NCBI GenBank assembly: GCA_950022295.1
Contig: OX465598.1
Location: 6,324,001-6,388,000, forward strand
DNA length: 64,000 bases
Direction of reading: 5' to 3'
Source of the DNA: Bromus sterilis
Lineage: Eukaryota; Streptophyta; Magnoliopsida; Poales; Poaceae
A program made the position numbers and the translations under genes. How positions within the stretch are numbered: position 1 is the first letter of the stretch; each line of letters begins with the position of its first letter. The notes under the pieces were generated by a model. That model did not search any database. It had not been told where the DNA came from and saw nothing but the letters and a program-made list of their open reading frames with translations. Positions 45,104-58,982 of the stretch are shown here, one piece after another.

Positions 45104-48099
45104 CAACTTGAATAACAAATACTTCAAAAGTTATACGACACAAAGCTTAATGGTGATGACTTAATTATGGTGTTTATTTTTCTCAATGAGGTGTCATGAG
45201 GCTTAATAGAAACTTGAATTCATACCATGAAAACATAAAATAAACACACTACATCAGTGTGATGTGAGGAGGCGGCGCCGCTAGGACTGACCATCTGTCC
45301 CTTACCCATCAATCTTCTCCCAACGATACACACATAATGTCCCATGTATTTTTTTTCATCGAAACAAATGGTACACAATACTAGCACTTCAAATTGCTAT
45401 CCAAAACGTCTGCATTGACTTTGTAGATTGTTTCATGTAACGAAATCCGGCAGCGCATTTGGTTGGTAACGCAAGCATACGTAGTATTCCCTCTTTTTCA
45501 TCTACACTTTTCGGACATACACACATACTAGTTCAAACTAGATTACCTCGAACGTCATATAATACGGAACTAAGGGAGTATATTTCAACTACGTATTTAT
45601 GTTTCAATACGGAGTATGTATTTTCACCCCATTCTAAAGCCCATGCATGGAAAACCGCATACCAAAAATGGTTTATCTTTTCCTGCGCTGAAATGTGAAA
45701 TGGCTCATGACGTCTGCGCTGAAATGGAACACCGTTCAGCACAGCAGCAGTCGCGTGCCTAGAAAAACACTGTGCATCGGATGAGACAGGACGGGGACTC
45801 TCTTCTAGTCTAGATTGGAGAGTGATAGCTGAGATTGAAGAAGGAAGTGTTGCACGGCGAATCCACGCCGCTCGTGTCACCAACCAAGCACGCGCCGTGG
45901 ATGGTGGCTTGCCACTCGCTACGACAACACACGGAGAAGAGACCCAACCCTCGTGATGAAGCACGGCGTCACGGGTCCGCGGCGGCGACGGCGACGGCGA
46001 CGTCGTAGCAAATGATACGAAGGGTACCTTGGTCGTCGCCGGGTGCTCCGCCCGCCGCTGGTATACCCTCGTCGAAGTAGGAAGTACGTACTTCCTTGGT
46101 CCTAAAATATTTTAACTTTAGTACTCGGGTAATTTTGTAGTATCCAAATTTGTATATAATTATAACCTGAAAATGTATCCCATAGTGATGGTTCTAATAA
46201 TATATTTTCTACAAAGCACAGACGCGGATGCTCATACGAACGCACATCATCTTGCGATTGAAAAAAATATATCACCATGCACGTCTTCGTTATCGATGGA
46301 AACATATTCTTTAATTGAATGCACGTCGCTGAAATGCCTAAAATAATTTGAGGAAATGCGAGCACCGATGTTAAGTGTAGGACTTGAAACTTTGATAGAC
46401 CGAGGATACCATTTTCCTCAACCAAGATTTGGTTCGCATCTAATAATGTTGATTCTGTAGTGTGAATGTTTATATAAACCTAGTCAAAACTTCAATTTTT
46501 TACTTAAGAAAAACGAATATGCGGACAAAATGATACATGTGTAGTACTTGTACACAATGTCGAACTGTGAATTTGATGCCTCATTGAAATCCAGTCTTAC
46601 CTCACCGTCCGACCCACCAACATAGTTGCTACTCTGCCTATAGCTTCGAAAGTCTCATGCTGCTGCTATTGTTTTGTACTAATAGTATTGGTGATGATGG
46701 TGGTGGTGGTGGAGCTAGAGTGTGCACATGAGGTCTACAAGCTTCTCTTATCGGAGCCGGTGGCGGAGCTTAGTGAAGTGTAAACTAGGCCATCGCCCCC
46801 TCAATCCATCAGAAAGCTGTTATATATTGCCGGCCTATATATGATACACCCTTCATTCACCTAAATTATGGCATCACGAACATTTCATGATGCACGCTCG
46901 CTTCCACCACCGCTTGCATCCTTGTGCCGCCTTTGATTCAAGCCATCTCCAACAGCCGGGTAGCCGTAATTTTGCCCATGTCGCCTCCATTGAGCCGTTT
47001 CCAGACCCCCCACACCTCACCGCAGGCCCGTACCTTCTACCCTTCGTCCGCCCGCATAACCCCTTCCGCAGTGCGACCTCGATGACTTGCCCAGAAATAA
47101 AATTTCCCAACCTTTTCTCATAGATTTAGTTTGGCAACTCATATATTTGTGCAGATAACATACGATTCACATCATGTGTAGATGGATTCTATGACATATA
47201 ATGTTTCTTAAAATATTTTATCCAATTTTGTAAAATTTTGAGCGTTTTTAAAAATACATTTTAAAAACCGAGAACATATGCTCCCGGACGGATACATTTT
47301 AAAAACCGAAATCATGTGTTTTATTTTTAGGAAAATATCTCCCTTAGCCGACAAATTGTGCGCGACACATCGACTGCCTTGTCCACCGTTGGATGATTTC
47401 TAATCAAGCGGCTCTACGATACATAAAAAATGTTTCGTTTCGCTTTGCAACAAGGTTTTTGTTGCATTGATCTGAACGCAACAATAGCCTTGTTTTGCAC
47501 AGCCCCGCGGTGTACTAGTTAGATTATAGAGAAAAAAAACTCAAACCATGAATAAAAAATGCTTTGAAGGCTTTGCAACAAAGATCTTGTTGCGATGGCG
47601 GTTGCAACAAAGGGTCTGCTGCAATGGCATGAACGCAACAAAGACGTTGTTGTAAAGCTTGTGCGTTAGTGTGATCTGACGGTTCAATCGGACGGTTTCA
47701 TAAACGGCGAATTATTTCCATATATGGATCCGTCAGCGTCGTCCTTTCTTTTTCCAATTTGAAGAGTGGTCCATGATGTCTGTGCACGTCCCATTTTCTC
47801 CTCCTCCTTGCTCAACAGCAATTATACCATTCTACTCAAACAACAGTGCATTTCCTATGCATCAAGTGGAGACAGTGACTCTGTTCTAGAAGGGGAGCCC
47901 CTCTTGAGCTTGGCCGGGAAGAAGTCGAAGAAGTTTGCACCGTTAATCCAGGCCGTTGGCGTCACCAACCAGCACGCGCGGCACTAGGTTGGACAGGAGG
48001 ACACATCGGGAATAGAAGCGGGCAGCTCCATACTGTACCTCGCAATAAAAGGCGGCAAGGCGACAAGGCCGTCTGTTTCCTATCGCCAGCGCTCGCTCA
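45104..48099. other. Intergenic sequence, no supported gene
   Basis: AT-rich for the most part. 47400-47660 repeats ctttgcaacaa...gttgc-type phrases, a feature of DNA-transposon interiors. A short (GGCGAC)n run is near 45983-46003, and a truncated copy of the ggtggcggagctta hAT end at about 46760. One plus-strand frame, 47766-47987, ends in a plausible-looking peptide but has no known domain. Confidence 0.4.
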
Positions 48100-48375
48100 G
48101 TCCACACAAGGCGCCTTCCTCCTCCTCGTCGGCGCGCTCGCCGCAGCGTCGTTTGTACGGAGCACTGTACATTGTATTATAGGAATGTTTTCTCTGTATA
48201 ATAACAGTACGAACACAGACGTTCAAAATACTAGTACAACATAATACACTAATGGATCGATGTAGACGCACACAAGGCGCCCCCGCGTCGTCGTTGGTAC
48301 TGTACATACTACATAGTATTATACAGTAGGGATGTTTTTGTATAATGATAAGTACAAACGCACACACGTACTAGC
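48100..48375. repeat. Tandem duplication of ~150-170 bp
   Basis: cacacaaggcgcc, cgtcgt, ctgtacat, tagtattat(a) and gggatgttt...gtataat occur in the same order at about 48100-48240 and again at 48268-48375. The copies differ by small indels. Confidence 0.6.
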
Positions 48376-51300
48376 CTCGTGAGTACTTCCGTATTACTTT
48401 TTCAATTAGAGGATACCCCGCACGCTGTTGCGGTTTTTTTTTGCATATGTTTCGATGATTTTTTGGTTAAATAAAACATGAATATTTGAAATATTATATG
48501 TATTTAATATTATCATAATAGAATGGATATTAGCATGCATGCATGTTGCATGTTAGTGTGGATCTTTAATATGCATATGACATGTTGAGGTGGATATTTT
48601 CTCATGCATGTTGAAGGATGAGGTGGCAGACATGCATGTTGAGAGAAATATGTTAGTGGAGGCTAACTATTTAGATATAAAAGATGATTCATAAGATTTA
48701 ATAAAATCATCACATGTGTTTTGGTATCGACGGAGATGTTTTTTTTTCACTATTCTAATTTTTTTAGATCCATTATATTTGTTATTTTATAAGACATCAA
48801 AGTATCAAAGTGTTAAACCTGAGATTTGATCTTTGATGGGCAGGTGATACTACTACTATTTTTTTACCATTCATCCAACCATATATTGATTCTCAATAAT
48901 GTTTATTTGGTAAAGCTTCTTTTCCATAAAGTTTAACGGATCGATGAATTTTGTTTTTTGCTTGCACGAATGTCGTCTCGACTATTCACGCGATCCACGG
49001 TCGTAGCAAAGAAAGAAGACACACCAGGTTTAAAACACACTAGAAGTGTTTTGCGTGCTTTGCCGCGCCCCAAGTACATCCTTGGCTTCTGTCTCATTTA
49101 AAACCTCTTTGTATGTGTTTGGTTATTTAATTACCTAGCTATAGCTGATTCAACCCACAATCCAGATTTAAAAGTTATGTCTCAAAAGAGCAAGAGTCCA
49201 TGAGTGTCTATCTGGCTATTTATTACCCAACTATAACGAAGCAGAATGTATGATTCATATACTAAAAAATAATACTAAAATGAATTAGTGGCTCTGGTTA
49301 TGAGATTTTTTTGATATTCAATATAGACTACATACGAATTAAAATGGGTGAACAAACGCCCTAAAACGCATCTATATATACATTCAATTAAAAAAAGCAA
49401 AAACAACTTATATTAATGAACAGAGAGTACATGTCAGCACGAGAAATCTTCGCACCTCTCATGAATCATTAAAGTTACGTAGCAATGGCCTGGAAAGTGA
49501 ATAACATATGATTATCTTAGCGAAGATATCTCCTTTTAGTCATGAACTGTAGAAAAATAAGATTGGCATCTTCAGAAAAATACTGACGTTTCTTATTTGA
49601 GTAATGTATTGTAGAAAGAAAAAAACAACCTGACATCTCCAGATAATACGCAATGCTATAACAGTTTGTCTACATTGGCCTAAAATGGTTGTGCATGTGA
49701 GAAACCATCATGGGAGGCAAGTTCGAAAGAAGAAAAAAAGAAAAAAATAATGTGTGCATATTTACTTTAGGAACAAATGGGCATCTTCCTTTTTTTGAAT
49801 GTTAACAGAATCACCGCTAAATTATTTGAATAGATAGAAGAAGATTGGTCCAGTTTATAAGGGAAACCGGACCCAAAAACTATACAAATGATCCAATCAG
49901 CTTACAACGCACAACCTTACACACGACAACAAAGGTACACCTTGCCTAACCCCTGCCAAGATGGTGAGAGGTCAGGAAACAGAGCCACAAGACCGCTTCA
50001 CACCCGAAGCAAACAACTTGAAGCACAACTCAAACTCCAGGCAAGCACGTGTCAACATACCGCCCACCCTTGGCGCCGAAAAAGAGTGGCGAGTGGACAG
50101 CAGGACCCAACTGGGCCTGAGGAGAGCGTCGCCGAAGAGATGCCGCATCAGCGTACATTGCGCCCTTGATGCCCACACTCCAGTGCAGGCCAACCCTAGC
50201 ACTAAGCACTGTCATAGGACTCCTCCAGCAACCCGAACAGCGCCTCCGAGGAGGTAACGACGCCGTAGCGCCGCCACTTCCTGAACCAGTAAGTTGGATC
50301 TAGGGTTTCCCCTGTTGCACAGGAGGAGGATGATAAGGGCCTAGACGACGCCTTCAAGAAGGTGACGGTGCCCGGAGGCGTCGCCGTCGTCCGCAACAGC
50401 ACGAGATTTCTTTCGGCCCAACATCATCCCCACAACACACATATGCCATTCTGAGCTAGGGAGAGCAAACCACCGATGAGAGGCCAATTCATTGCGCTGA
50501 CAGGAGGACGATGGCCACCTCAAGCAACACCCAGCATCGACCGACTCACAGCCAAACCTTTTTCCGCTTCCCAGCCTTGGACGGGAGGATGCAACGCCTA
50601 GAGCGCCATTCGTCACCCGCCGGCCACCCTTCTTTGTGAAACGCCCACCGGCCGTCTGCCTCGCCCATCAACCGTCACGAGCACGCACCTCCGCCCAGCA
50701 CATAGAGCCACGGCGCCGCCGGGAGCGACGTCGTGCCCAGATCCGTCGGCGCCTGCTGCCTCGCCATCCGACGCTGCCTTGCACCATGCCGCGCCCGCCG
50801 ATGCCCTCACGCATCGCCCGCACGCGCCTACGCGCGCTGGGCGCGCCCGTCGGCGTCTAGTCGCTCACGCTGTTGCCCGCACACGTGCGTTGACACCTTC
50901 TCGCCGCGCAGACTGCGCCCGCCAGCGTCAACTCAACGCGCTCGCCATGCCCTCACGTCTCTCCTCGGACAATCCGCTCCGCGCATCTCGGACCTCGCGA
51001 GATGGAGAAGAAGAAGAAGGGTCAGCCGGAGCCCGGTGGCGCTTGCCGGCGGCAGCGAGGGGAGGAACGGATAGGTTTCGCTCGTGCCGCCCGCGGGGGG
51101 GGGGGGGGGGGGACGACACGAGCGACTGGTTCCTTGTATTTTTCGAAACACGGTCATCTTCCTTTGGAAGTGTTTATTCAGCATCACTACACAGAGCTAC
51201 CAATTAGCACGACGAGCATTATCAGGGAAAACAAACACATAGCACACCACCATCATTAGAAAAATTGTTGTCTTGCGACTTGGAAGAAAAGAATGCAACT

Positions 51301-52479
51301 CTTGAAACACAAAGAATATATAGACATAAACAGAGAAAACAAAACTTGAGTGGATCTTTGTATCAATGATCCCAGGAAATCAAAATGTTCTAAATATTTC
51401 CTTTGATAGAATAAACCTACCACATTGATGGAAACCCTCCTGATTGGTAGATAGATGATAAATAAGATGACATCCACATTCATATTTCCTAGTCATGAAG
51501 CTGCAACTTTATAATCCGCAAATATATCCATGCCAGAAGAGTTTGGTACTACCTTTTACACACACAAAATGTGAGAAAGGCCATAGGTTTGAGTTTGCTA
51601 AAACATTTTGAGGTGGGGATCAGCGATGGAGCAGCAGCCAAGGGCGTAGAAGCGGCGGTGTCTAATAGCATCGAGATGCAGAGCAAGGACGGAAGGCGAT
51701 AGAGCTCCCGAGTTCCCGTTCCTCATGCTCCTAACCTCGTCCGCTGCCTCACTCATTCAGGGCCGTGGCCGGCGAGCTACTGGTCGGAAGCAACAGCAAC
51801 AACGACACTGCAGCGCCCAGGCCTCCTTCCTTTATCCCCGCGCCCGACCTATTACTTCCTCTCCTCCCTCTCTCAACCCTCCATGTCTCCCAGTAGGAAC
51901 CCGATGCCGCCGCGGCATGGATAGACCCCGGATCCTCCGACCCGCCTTCATACCTCCTTGCCAATCGATCCGGCTCCCTCCTACCAATCCCCGCTGATCT
52001 ACCGCCGCTGCGTCTCGCGCTCCCGCCCTATTCCGGTCATCCGATGGATCAATCATGGGATGCAGCAGTCAGTCCATAAGATGCCCTTCCAGAATCACAT
52101 TGTCCCACTTACAACGTGGCCCACCCAAAGGCCACATAACCGAAGGATACGACTGGGTCAAAATCAAGTGACCGATTTCAAATTGCTACCTTAATTGATT
52201 CTCAGGGCTTTCACACCTAGGGGGTTTAGTATATTAGAAGATTCGCTACAAAAGAAAAATAACATGAACACCCATCTGAACACTCGCCCACCTCATTGGC
52301 TGACCCCTCAAGTCTCATCCAGTAGATCTGGGATTGAATCTCAACTTCTCTTTTTCTTTAGTTGGTGGCAAAATTATGTAGAAAACAATGTTTTCGGGAT
52401 ATGGTGGATTTACAAATAAAAATACACATGGTGTTTTTTTCACTAGTGTACAAATGGTTATGGTAGTAATTTTTTAAAT
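48376..52479. other. Intergenic sequence with GC-rich repeat-like block
   Basis: 48.4-49.8 kb is AT-rich with no gene. 49.85-51.12 kb is GC-rich, with overlapping open frames on both strands and phrases such as gccttcaagaaggtgacgg that also occur, inverted, near 20350; this suggests a dispersed non-coding repeat rather than a gene. A G18 run lies at 51095-51112. 51.6-52.4 kb has no recognisable coding sequence. Confidence 0.4.
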
Positions 52480-52930
52480 TTATTTTGCAACGTTTTTTTA
52501 GAAAAACTACATGGCAGTTTTTGTGTGCATCATTTCCAAAATTGCCATGTGTCTATTGCAAATATATTTTATACACCATGGCAATTGTTTTAATTAGACC
52601 ATGATATGTAGATATCATGTCAATTTAATTATTTAGAACATAGTAGTTTTTAGCATGCCAATCTAATTATTTTGGTCATGGTATTTTTCAATTAGACCAT
52701 GACAATTTTATTAATGAGCGCATGAAAAATATATTTTAGACAGCATGTCAATTCCATTTTTTTGGACCACGGCATTTTTATTATGTAGAACATGATTTTT
52801 CTTTATTCATGCCTTTGAGAACCAAAATTTCAAAACTTGCAGATATTTGTAGAAAATGTTTTTTCTAATAAATGGCATGCGACCATTAGATACATTTTCA
52901 TGTTTTATCATGTGTCTAGATAACATTTTT
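52480..52930. repeat. Degenerate CATGGCAATTTTT-type minisatellite
   Basis: Phrases of the type accatgg/gacaatttnatta...agaccatg recur every ~50-60 bases with many changes, separated by T-rich stretches. It resembles the ATGGCAACAA repeat at 32190-32370. No gene is seen here or in the AT-rich 52931-53726. Confidence 0.5.
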
Positions 52931-53726
52931 CCACCATGCGACACGTTATCTGTTTTTTATAATAAAACCATTTTTAAGTAACTTTTTGATTTTGGATTAC
53001 TTTTTTTTCCTTTAGTAATAACGATGAAAGAAGGTCCACCAAACGAACTGATGTACCTTTTTGGTCGTGTTCGCTCGATCGTAGCTCCCCTAGTGAATGT
53101 TTCGTTCGCTGTATAAGTATTTTCTTCGCCCTCAAATAAGTAGGCATATAGAAATTTTAAAATAGATTATGGAGTGGAGTAGATAATGCATTGAAAATGT
53201 GCACGCCGCCATCTTTCTCCTTTTTAATTACTTCACTTTTAATGAGTTAAGTTTTTTTTGAGACATATTTAATGAGTTAAGTGCATGTAGAAAGTGAGGA
53301 GACCATTGTTGAATGTTACTGGACTTGATTCCCTATGATGAAAGAGAAGCATTTTTTTTATACTTCGAAATGCATTGAAAAGATAAAAGTAAAAAAAATT
53401 ATGAATAAATTTTAAAGGCTAAACATCCATTTAATTGAATACGGAGAGTACATCTTACTTCATTTATAATTAAATTAAACAGCAGTTGGCCATGTGGCTG
53501 ACTGGAATTCTTTTACAAGTGTCGTACCGTGTTTTTCATTATAAAAGCGAGTACCAGTACACAATATGCAAGAATGGAATGCCAAGGCTTCTACTAATAT
53601 GGCTCCGTGTCGTCAGCGGCACGAGGTCGGATGATCCGTCGGTCGGTCGATGTCGCCTCACCTCACCGGCCGACCAACGCCCGGTGCCGCTGCCAGTGTT
53701 CGTTCTGTCCTAGTAACACCGTGCTC

Positions 53727-56700
53727 CTAGAGCATGGACATGAGGTCCTCCAGGCTCTCGTACCGGAGATGCTTCTTCTTCAGCCTCCTGCGGCGCGTGT
53801 TGCTCGCCCTGCCCAACCAAACAGAACGGTCCGGTTAGAAACATGAGGCGTCGTCAGCACAGCCGTTTATCGCTCTTGGATGGGAACCATCACTGCACTG
53901 ACCAGTACTGGTTGTGGAACACCACATTGTCCGTGGGCACGTGCTTGCCGTCATCGTTCCTGTTCCACTGGTACACGGCGTGCGTCCTGTTCATCAGCTG
54001 CAGGGTGGAGTGGCCGTAGCTCGCCTCCCTGAACGCCGAGTAGTCTGGCTGCGGGTCGTTGAACCTGCAGCATTCGAGGTTTGGCCGAGCAAGCAGGCAT
54101 CGTAAGGCACAAACACAATCCAACCGGATTTGCTGGCTGCAGGATAGTTTGTCCCTCTTACCTCGAGGCGAGCCCTTCCTGGTTGCCTCCGTCGCCGACC
54201 GTTATGTACACTGGAGCGGATTTGTCTGGCACCGGGTATCGGTTCCCCGATGTTATGTTGTAGTTGACGTTGGATATCCGATACTGCGAGTGATTCACAG
54301 AGGGAAAGATGATCAGAAACCAACACGCATAGCTCTTACAGTAGAACCAACAGACTTGAATAATTTCATCTCATTCGACTATGAAAGACCAAACATAAGA
54401 AATTCAGATAAAATTCAGCAATTTGTTCATTAAGAAAGAGGCTGTGCTCAAGAATGAACTGAAGGATTTACCGATCTCTCATAGGCATGGACATGGCCTG
54501 CAAATACCAAGTCCACCTTGTACTTGACAAACCACTTCTCAAAAGCAGCCCTCATGCTCTCGCCCTCCATGTAGTGTGCATCGTTGCTGTTGTACATGGG
54601 AGCATGCATGAGAACAATAAGCCAAGGTGTCTTCTCCCTGTCTATGCGCTTCAATTCACCCTTCAGCCACATCCATTGGGGGGTGTATTTGACTGTAAAT
54701 ACCACATGCAAGTTTGCAGAACATACTTGTGTCAGAATAGGCATATTCGACAAAACCGTCAACTGTAAACAATCAGAAAAGAACATTCAAGAGTAATATA
54801 TAATGGTCGGAACATGCTGATAGTGTAAGAGATTAGTATTTCTGTTCGTCTCACCATTAAGCATAGCATCTCATATCAAAGTTGCTGCCAAACCCGAAAC
54901 GACTAGGGATTGATGTTTACATCGGAAATTTGAAAAAGTGGTAATAGCGTGAACCCAAACCCTGTACTACGACTCGAACGAACCACGATAAGACGGTATT
55001 ATTGACTTTTACACATGCTTTGGACAAAGGCCAAGCACTTGGAAATCCCAATCGCTACTGCCAACATCACATCCTCGTTCTTTATCAGAAACTTAATTGC
55101 AGAAACAAAACAAAGCAAGTAGAAGGAACTTACCGAAAGGAGAATAGCTAGAGAGTACGATAATATGAGCAGATGCACGCCTGACAGCATACCACATTGG
55201 GGAGCTGCTCTTCGATGCCAAATATGGTGTTGAATATCTATGCAGATATGGCTTAAATGTAGAAGTTTCTCCCTGAAATATGAAATATGAATAGGGACAG
55301 AATTAAGAAGTGACAAGTGCAACATGCCCCTTTTAAAAGCTCAAGACTTGTTAAGCTCGGCTAATTAAAAGTTCAAAAGGAAACATGAGGTTGTTCTGAA
55401 CAAAAGGCTAAGATTCTAAGGGCCTGTTTGGTAGTTGCCTAACTCCAGAAAATCCTCAAATCCCGCTTCTTTTCTTGGTAGCCAGCTTCCGACGGAAGCG
55501 CGAGCGTTCAAAAAATCGTTCGGTATGTCAGCTCCGGTTTCTGTCGCCAAGCAGCATGGGCTGACTACACTTTTTAGCGTGATTCAGCTTTTGTGGCTGG
55601 TGAGTACAGGCCCAATATAGCCTTGATAGAGTGTGGGGTGTGGAGCCACACAACCATAATTATGCAGCTAGTCAGCTACAACCGACATTGTTTGCCAGCT
55701 AAATCTAAACAACTAGGACACTACACTTCACAAAAAGGTAATTCCACAAATATTGGGAATATGCAATATGGTTCATGAAATGGACATCGTTTGCTATTCC
55801 TAATTCAATGCATGAAACATGGCCAACAGCTTTGTCAACCAGTTTCGTCTTGTAGTTACATTTCAAGCTTTCACCGGTAAACATTTGCCAACATGAGGGG
55901 ATAACATCATAACATACCAGATCAGGCCTGTATTCTATTTCATGATTTCCAGAATTCCATATCCATGGTTGATATGCAGTGCTCCGTTCAACAAATCGAC
56001 CCCAAGAATCCCAACGAATACCATCATTATGTTGATATCTATCAGCATATGACAAATCACCAACAAATAGAACACTTTCTCCTCCGCTTTTCAAATAATG
56101 TTCAAGAGTTGATAGCGAATTATATGTTTGCCCCAGATCACCTAGCAAAGTAAAACCATACAAAATGAGATTAAATTGTCTGAGTCACTGACTACTAGGT
56201 TCATGTCTCACCTATTGGTTGGTATCATTTGAATTATTGCCACTTCTTTCTTTTATCCTAACAGTGAAACAACAGTACTCTAGAATTTGAACAGGAAGAG
56301 ATATGCTGAGTACAGACTATGGTATAACTTGAACTAAATTAAGTGAAAAGCATGAATTTAGAGCCAACTAGCTGAATTACCTGCTCAAGCACCCTGGAGC
56401 CCTAGCTACCGAAAATAATGTAGAGGTCCATAGTAATGCAAGCAAAAGGCTATGAGACAGAGAAAAAATAGAAGACAAACCTATGACGCCAAATGTGTAG
56501 GATGCATCCGCATCAATTGCTGGAGGTGTTTGAAACCAAAATTCTCGAGCTGAACCTCCTGAGCCTACCTTGTAATAATATTTAGTGTTATACTGCAAAC
56601 CAACAACGTAATTAGAACTTTGCATTGGAACCAGCCAACTAGTACATGATTGTTTGCCCAAAAATTACTACAAGATTGGTACAAACAGAAATCTTCTTCA

Positions 56701-57512
56701 TGAACTGGGCATCTATGCCTACAGTCCACAGTTACAACAATATGGGATGGATAAAGTTCTATAGTGGACATCATTTCAAGAACAAAATACTATTGAAATA
56801 TGGTGATTTCCATTCTTTGGACACTCCAGTTTTGCGTAATGGTTGCCAGTAAAGTACATCTCTTAGGAAACCATGGCGATTTTTTTTAATGGTGACTACT
56901 TTGGATATGCGGGATTATGCACACTCTTGAACAAGATAAATGAGCTATAGTGGAGAAAACTATTGCAACGTGAGCTTCCATATTTGGAAGCACAAGTATC
57001 ATAACAGGAAGAAAAATAGATTCCATAAGAATATAAAGCAAACAAAAAAGGACACTAAAATACCTCAAGGCCATCAACTAGGCAATGGTGTATGTACCCA
57101 GATTTATAGTCGTAAAATGTATAATTTGTCATTGTCCCTTGGGCTTTCTGATCATAGCGGTTCTCTTCTTTACTGTAAAACACTTCACTCGGTGCAGGTT
57201 CCGATGCGGTAACCCATGATATTATAACAGCTTTCCCGTCATAGTCGCCTTGTGTGATATGAACCTGGCAGCCGAACAAGCAGTGAGTACATTACCAGAT
57301 CACTAGTGATGAACTGGTACCTATTAGCATGAGCTCCATACCTGCTGTGGAACATTGTATCCATTCGGAGTCGCAAACCACTCGCTGTCGAGAGGTATAT
57401 CGGTGGACGGGAACTCCGCGCGCACATACGAGCTCGTGCGGCCAGAGTAGGCACCATTAACCAGGCACAAGAGAACAGCTAACGATAACAGCACAAAGCC
57501 ATGCCCCCTCAT
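53727..57512 (-). CDS. PAP26: Purple acid phosphatase, PAP26-like
   Basis: Nine coding exons join in frame: 57512-57342, 57264-57064, 56592-56481, 56141-55918, 55272-55134, 54692-54472, 54283-54162, 54064-53903 and 53808-53727 (477 aa, usual for the ~55-kDa plant PAPs). An N-terminal signal peptide (~1-22) targets it to the secretory route. The fibronectin-like N-terminal domain contains VHITQGDYDGKAVIISWVT. All seven metal ligands are present: D163 (GDLG), D190 and Y193 (GDLSYAD), N227 (GNHE), H312 (VLMHAP), H349 and H351 (GHVHAYER). The sequence tracks the Arabidopsis vacuolar/secreted PAP26 closely (for example ASAHIIVLSSYSPF and GDGGNQEGLA). Such enzymes release phosphate from organic esters in the vacuole or cell wall, chiefly under Pi starvation and senescence. 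N-glycosylation sites NYT, NIT and NRT are visible. It is intact. Confidence 0.95.
55420..55730. other. Repeat-like insert in a PAP26 intron
   Basis: The sequence starting taagggcctgtttggtagttg has the left terminus common to grass hAT-type MITEs. I could not find a matching right end, so it is either truncated or a chance match. It lies between the exons at 56141-55918 and 55272-55134. Confidence 0.3.
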
Positions 57513-58440
57513 CTGTTCAGAACAACGCGGACGCCCCCCTGAGGCCAGAAACCCAACTGCAAACAGAGCGCGTATGAGATTCTTGTGATCGTGGCTGATG
57601 ACTATCTACTGCAATTCACAACATCGCATGGATGTGGCATTCAATGGCGCGTCGATGACAAGACAGATAGAAGAATAACAAAAGGCCGCGACATCGCACG
57701 AGATCTTGTCAGTTTGATGATGCTACAACTCTGCTTGTAGATCAAGAGCAGAGGCTAGCTGCCGATCGGTCTGAACTGAAACCAACACCAGCTCCATACA
57801 CACACACACACACAAAATCACTCATCTCCAGTAATATAATTAATAATAATTAGCATGATGAGCACACTTGTCTGCATTACCAACTCAAAGCCAACAACCT
57901 GCGAGATGCTAAAAGCAACCAAAGTGTTGCGTGTCCCCCACTCCCACTGCTCTATCGACCAATGCCAGTTCCGACTTCCAAGTACTGATCTGGGCAACTC
58001 CCGCTCCTACTCTGATGATACTACCTCCTTCCTCCCCCAACCACCCCATACCACCGAATCGAGCGGGCCTACCATACCAATCTAATCATCTAATCAACCA
58101 TCAAGCGCCTAACCATAATCGACTCAACACGCGGAAGCACGAAACGCACGGAGAGGGACCGGAGAACCCCGCCGCCCCGCCCCGCGGGATCTGGGCTAGC
58201 CGCCCCGTCGCGGGCGAGACCGGCCGGGTGGCCTGCGGGGAAGGAAAGGGGGAGCGGGTGGGCTTACCGTTGCGGAGGGAGGGGAGCGCGCGGGGAGGTA
58301 GGCGCTGGAACGGGAGACGGGAGAGGCGATGGCGGCCGAGGGTTGTGGAGAGGAGGAGGAGGAGAAGGCAGCGTGGCCGCGTCGGCGCCTCGTCGGAGCG
58401 TGTGGCGGAGGAGAGAGGCCGGGCGGGGCAAGTAAGCAAG
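57513..58440 (-). other. PAP26 leader with a 5'-UTR intron
   Basis: Upstream of the ATG, 44 bases (57556-57513) follow a good acceptor (tttgcag). A matching donor (CAACG followed by GTAAGCC) ends a GC-rich stretch at 58268. This predicts a 711-bp intron at 57557-58267 within the 5' UTR, with the promoter beyond ~58440. 5'-UTR introns are common in plant genes and often raise expression. The first exon's left end is not seen. Confidence 0.55.
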
Positions 58441-58980
58441 CCCCCGGTGGAGGAAAGTGACGGACGGGAGAAAGATGATGACGGCCGTCACACTGACAGA
58501 CAGACCGGCTAGGTTGTTTTTTTTAGAACAACAACTCGTGCGTCATCATCAGGTCAGGGTTGTTGCGCGGGCCCGTCCGATGACATCGTCCGGCCCGCGT
58601 AGGCTCTGTGGGTTGTTGGGTTGTTGGGCAGGCAGCAGAGTGGACCGACCCAAAGACGGTCTGTTAAAAGCGGAAATCCGATTTGCTGCTCTTGAAAGTT
58701 GGAAGCATGTGTCAAAAATGTCTATTGTTAAATGTTATATTTAAAAAAGAAGATAGATGTGTTCATTATCACATCCAAATGTTACTTGTAAATTTTCAGA
58801 AGAAAAGCTTAAACATTTCAACTGTGCGAAAGCAAGATATATCGAACCCCAAATGGGACGCTTCATTTTATTCTATTGTCACCGATAAAGCGTTGATGCA
58901 CCGTTTCGCACGAAAATTATCTGTTACGCTAACAAAAAATCTAGAAAATTTGGATTTTCAATTTTATTTATTATTTATTT
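58441..58980. other. PAP26 upstream region, no further gene seen
   Basis: This holds the putative promoter (58440-58680, GC-rich at the leader side) and passes into AT-rich sequence attached to the LINE remnant. Confidence 0.35.
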
Positions 58981-58982
58981 TG

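Noticed and set aside
47400..47660. Regularly repeated gcaacaa phrases, considered as a CRISPR-like array
   Set aside because: The phrases are unevenly spaced and diverged, and this is plant nuclear DNA.
50000..51200. Overlapping GC-rich open frames on both strands
   Set aside because: No domain or splice structure; the sequence looks like a dispersed repeat.
21477..57512. Possible biosynthetic gene cluster (SPS, P450, phosphatase)
   Set aside because: Genes belong to unrelated pathways and are 10-13 kb apart with transposons between; no shared pathway is evident.
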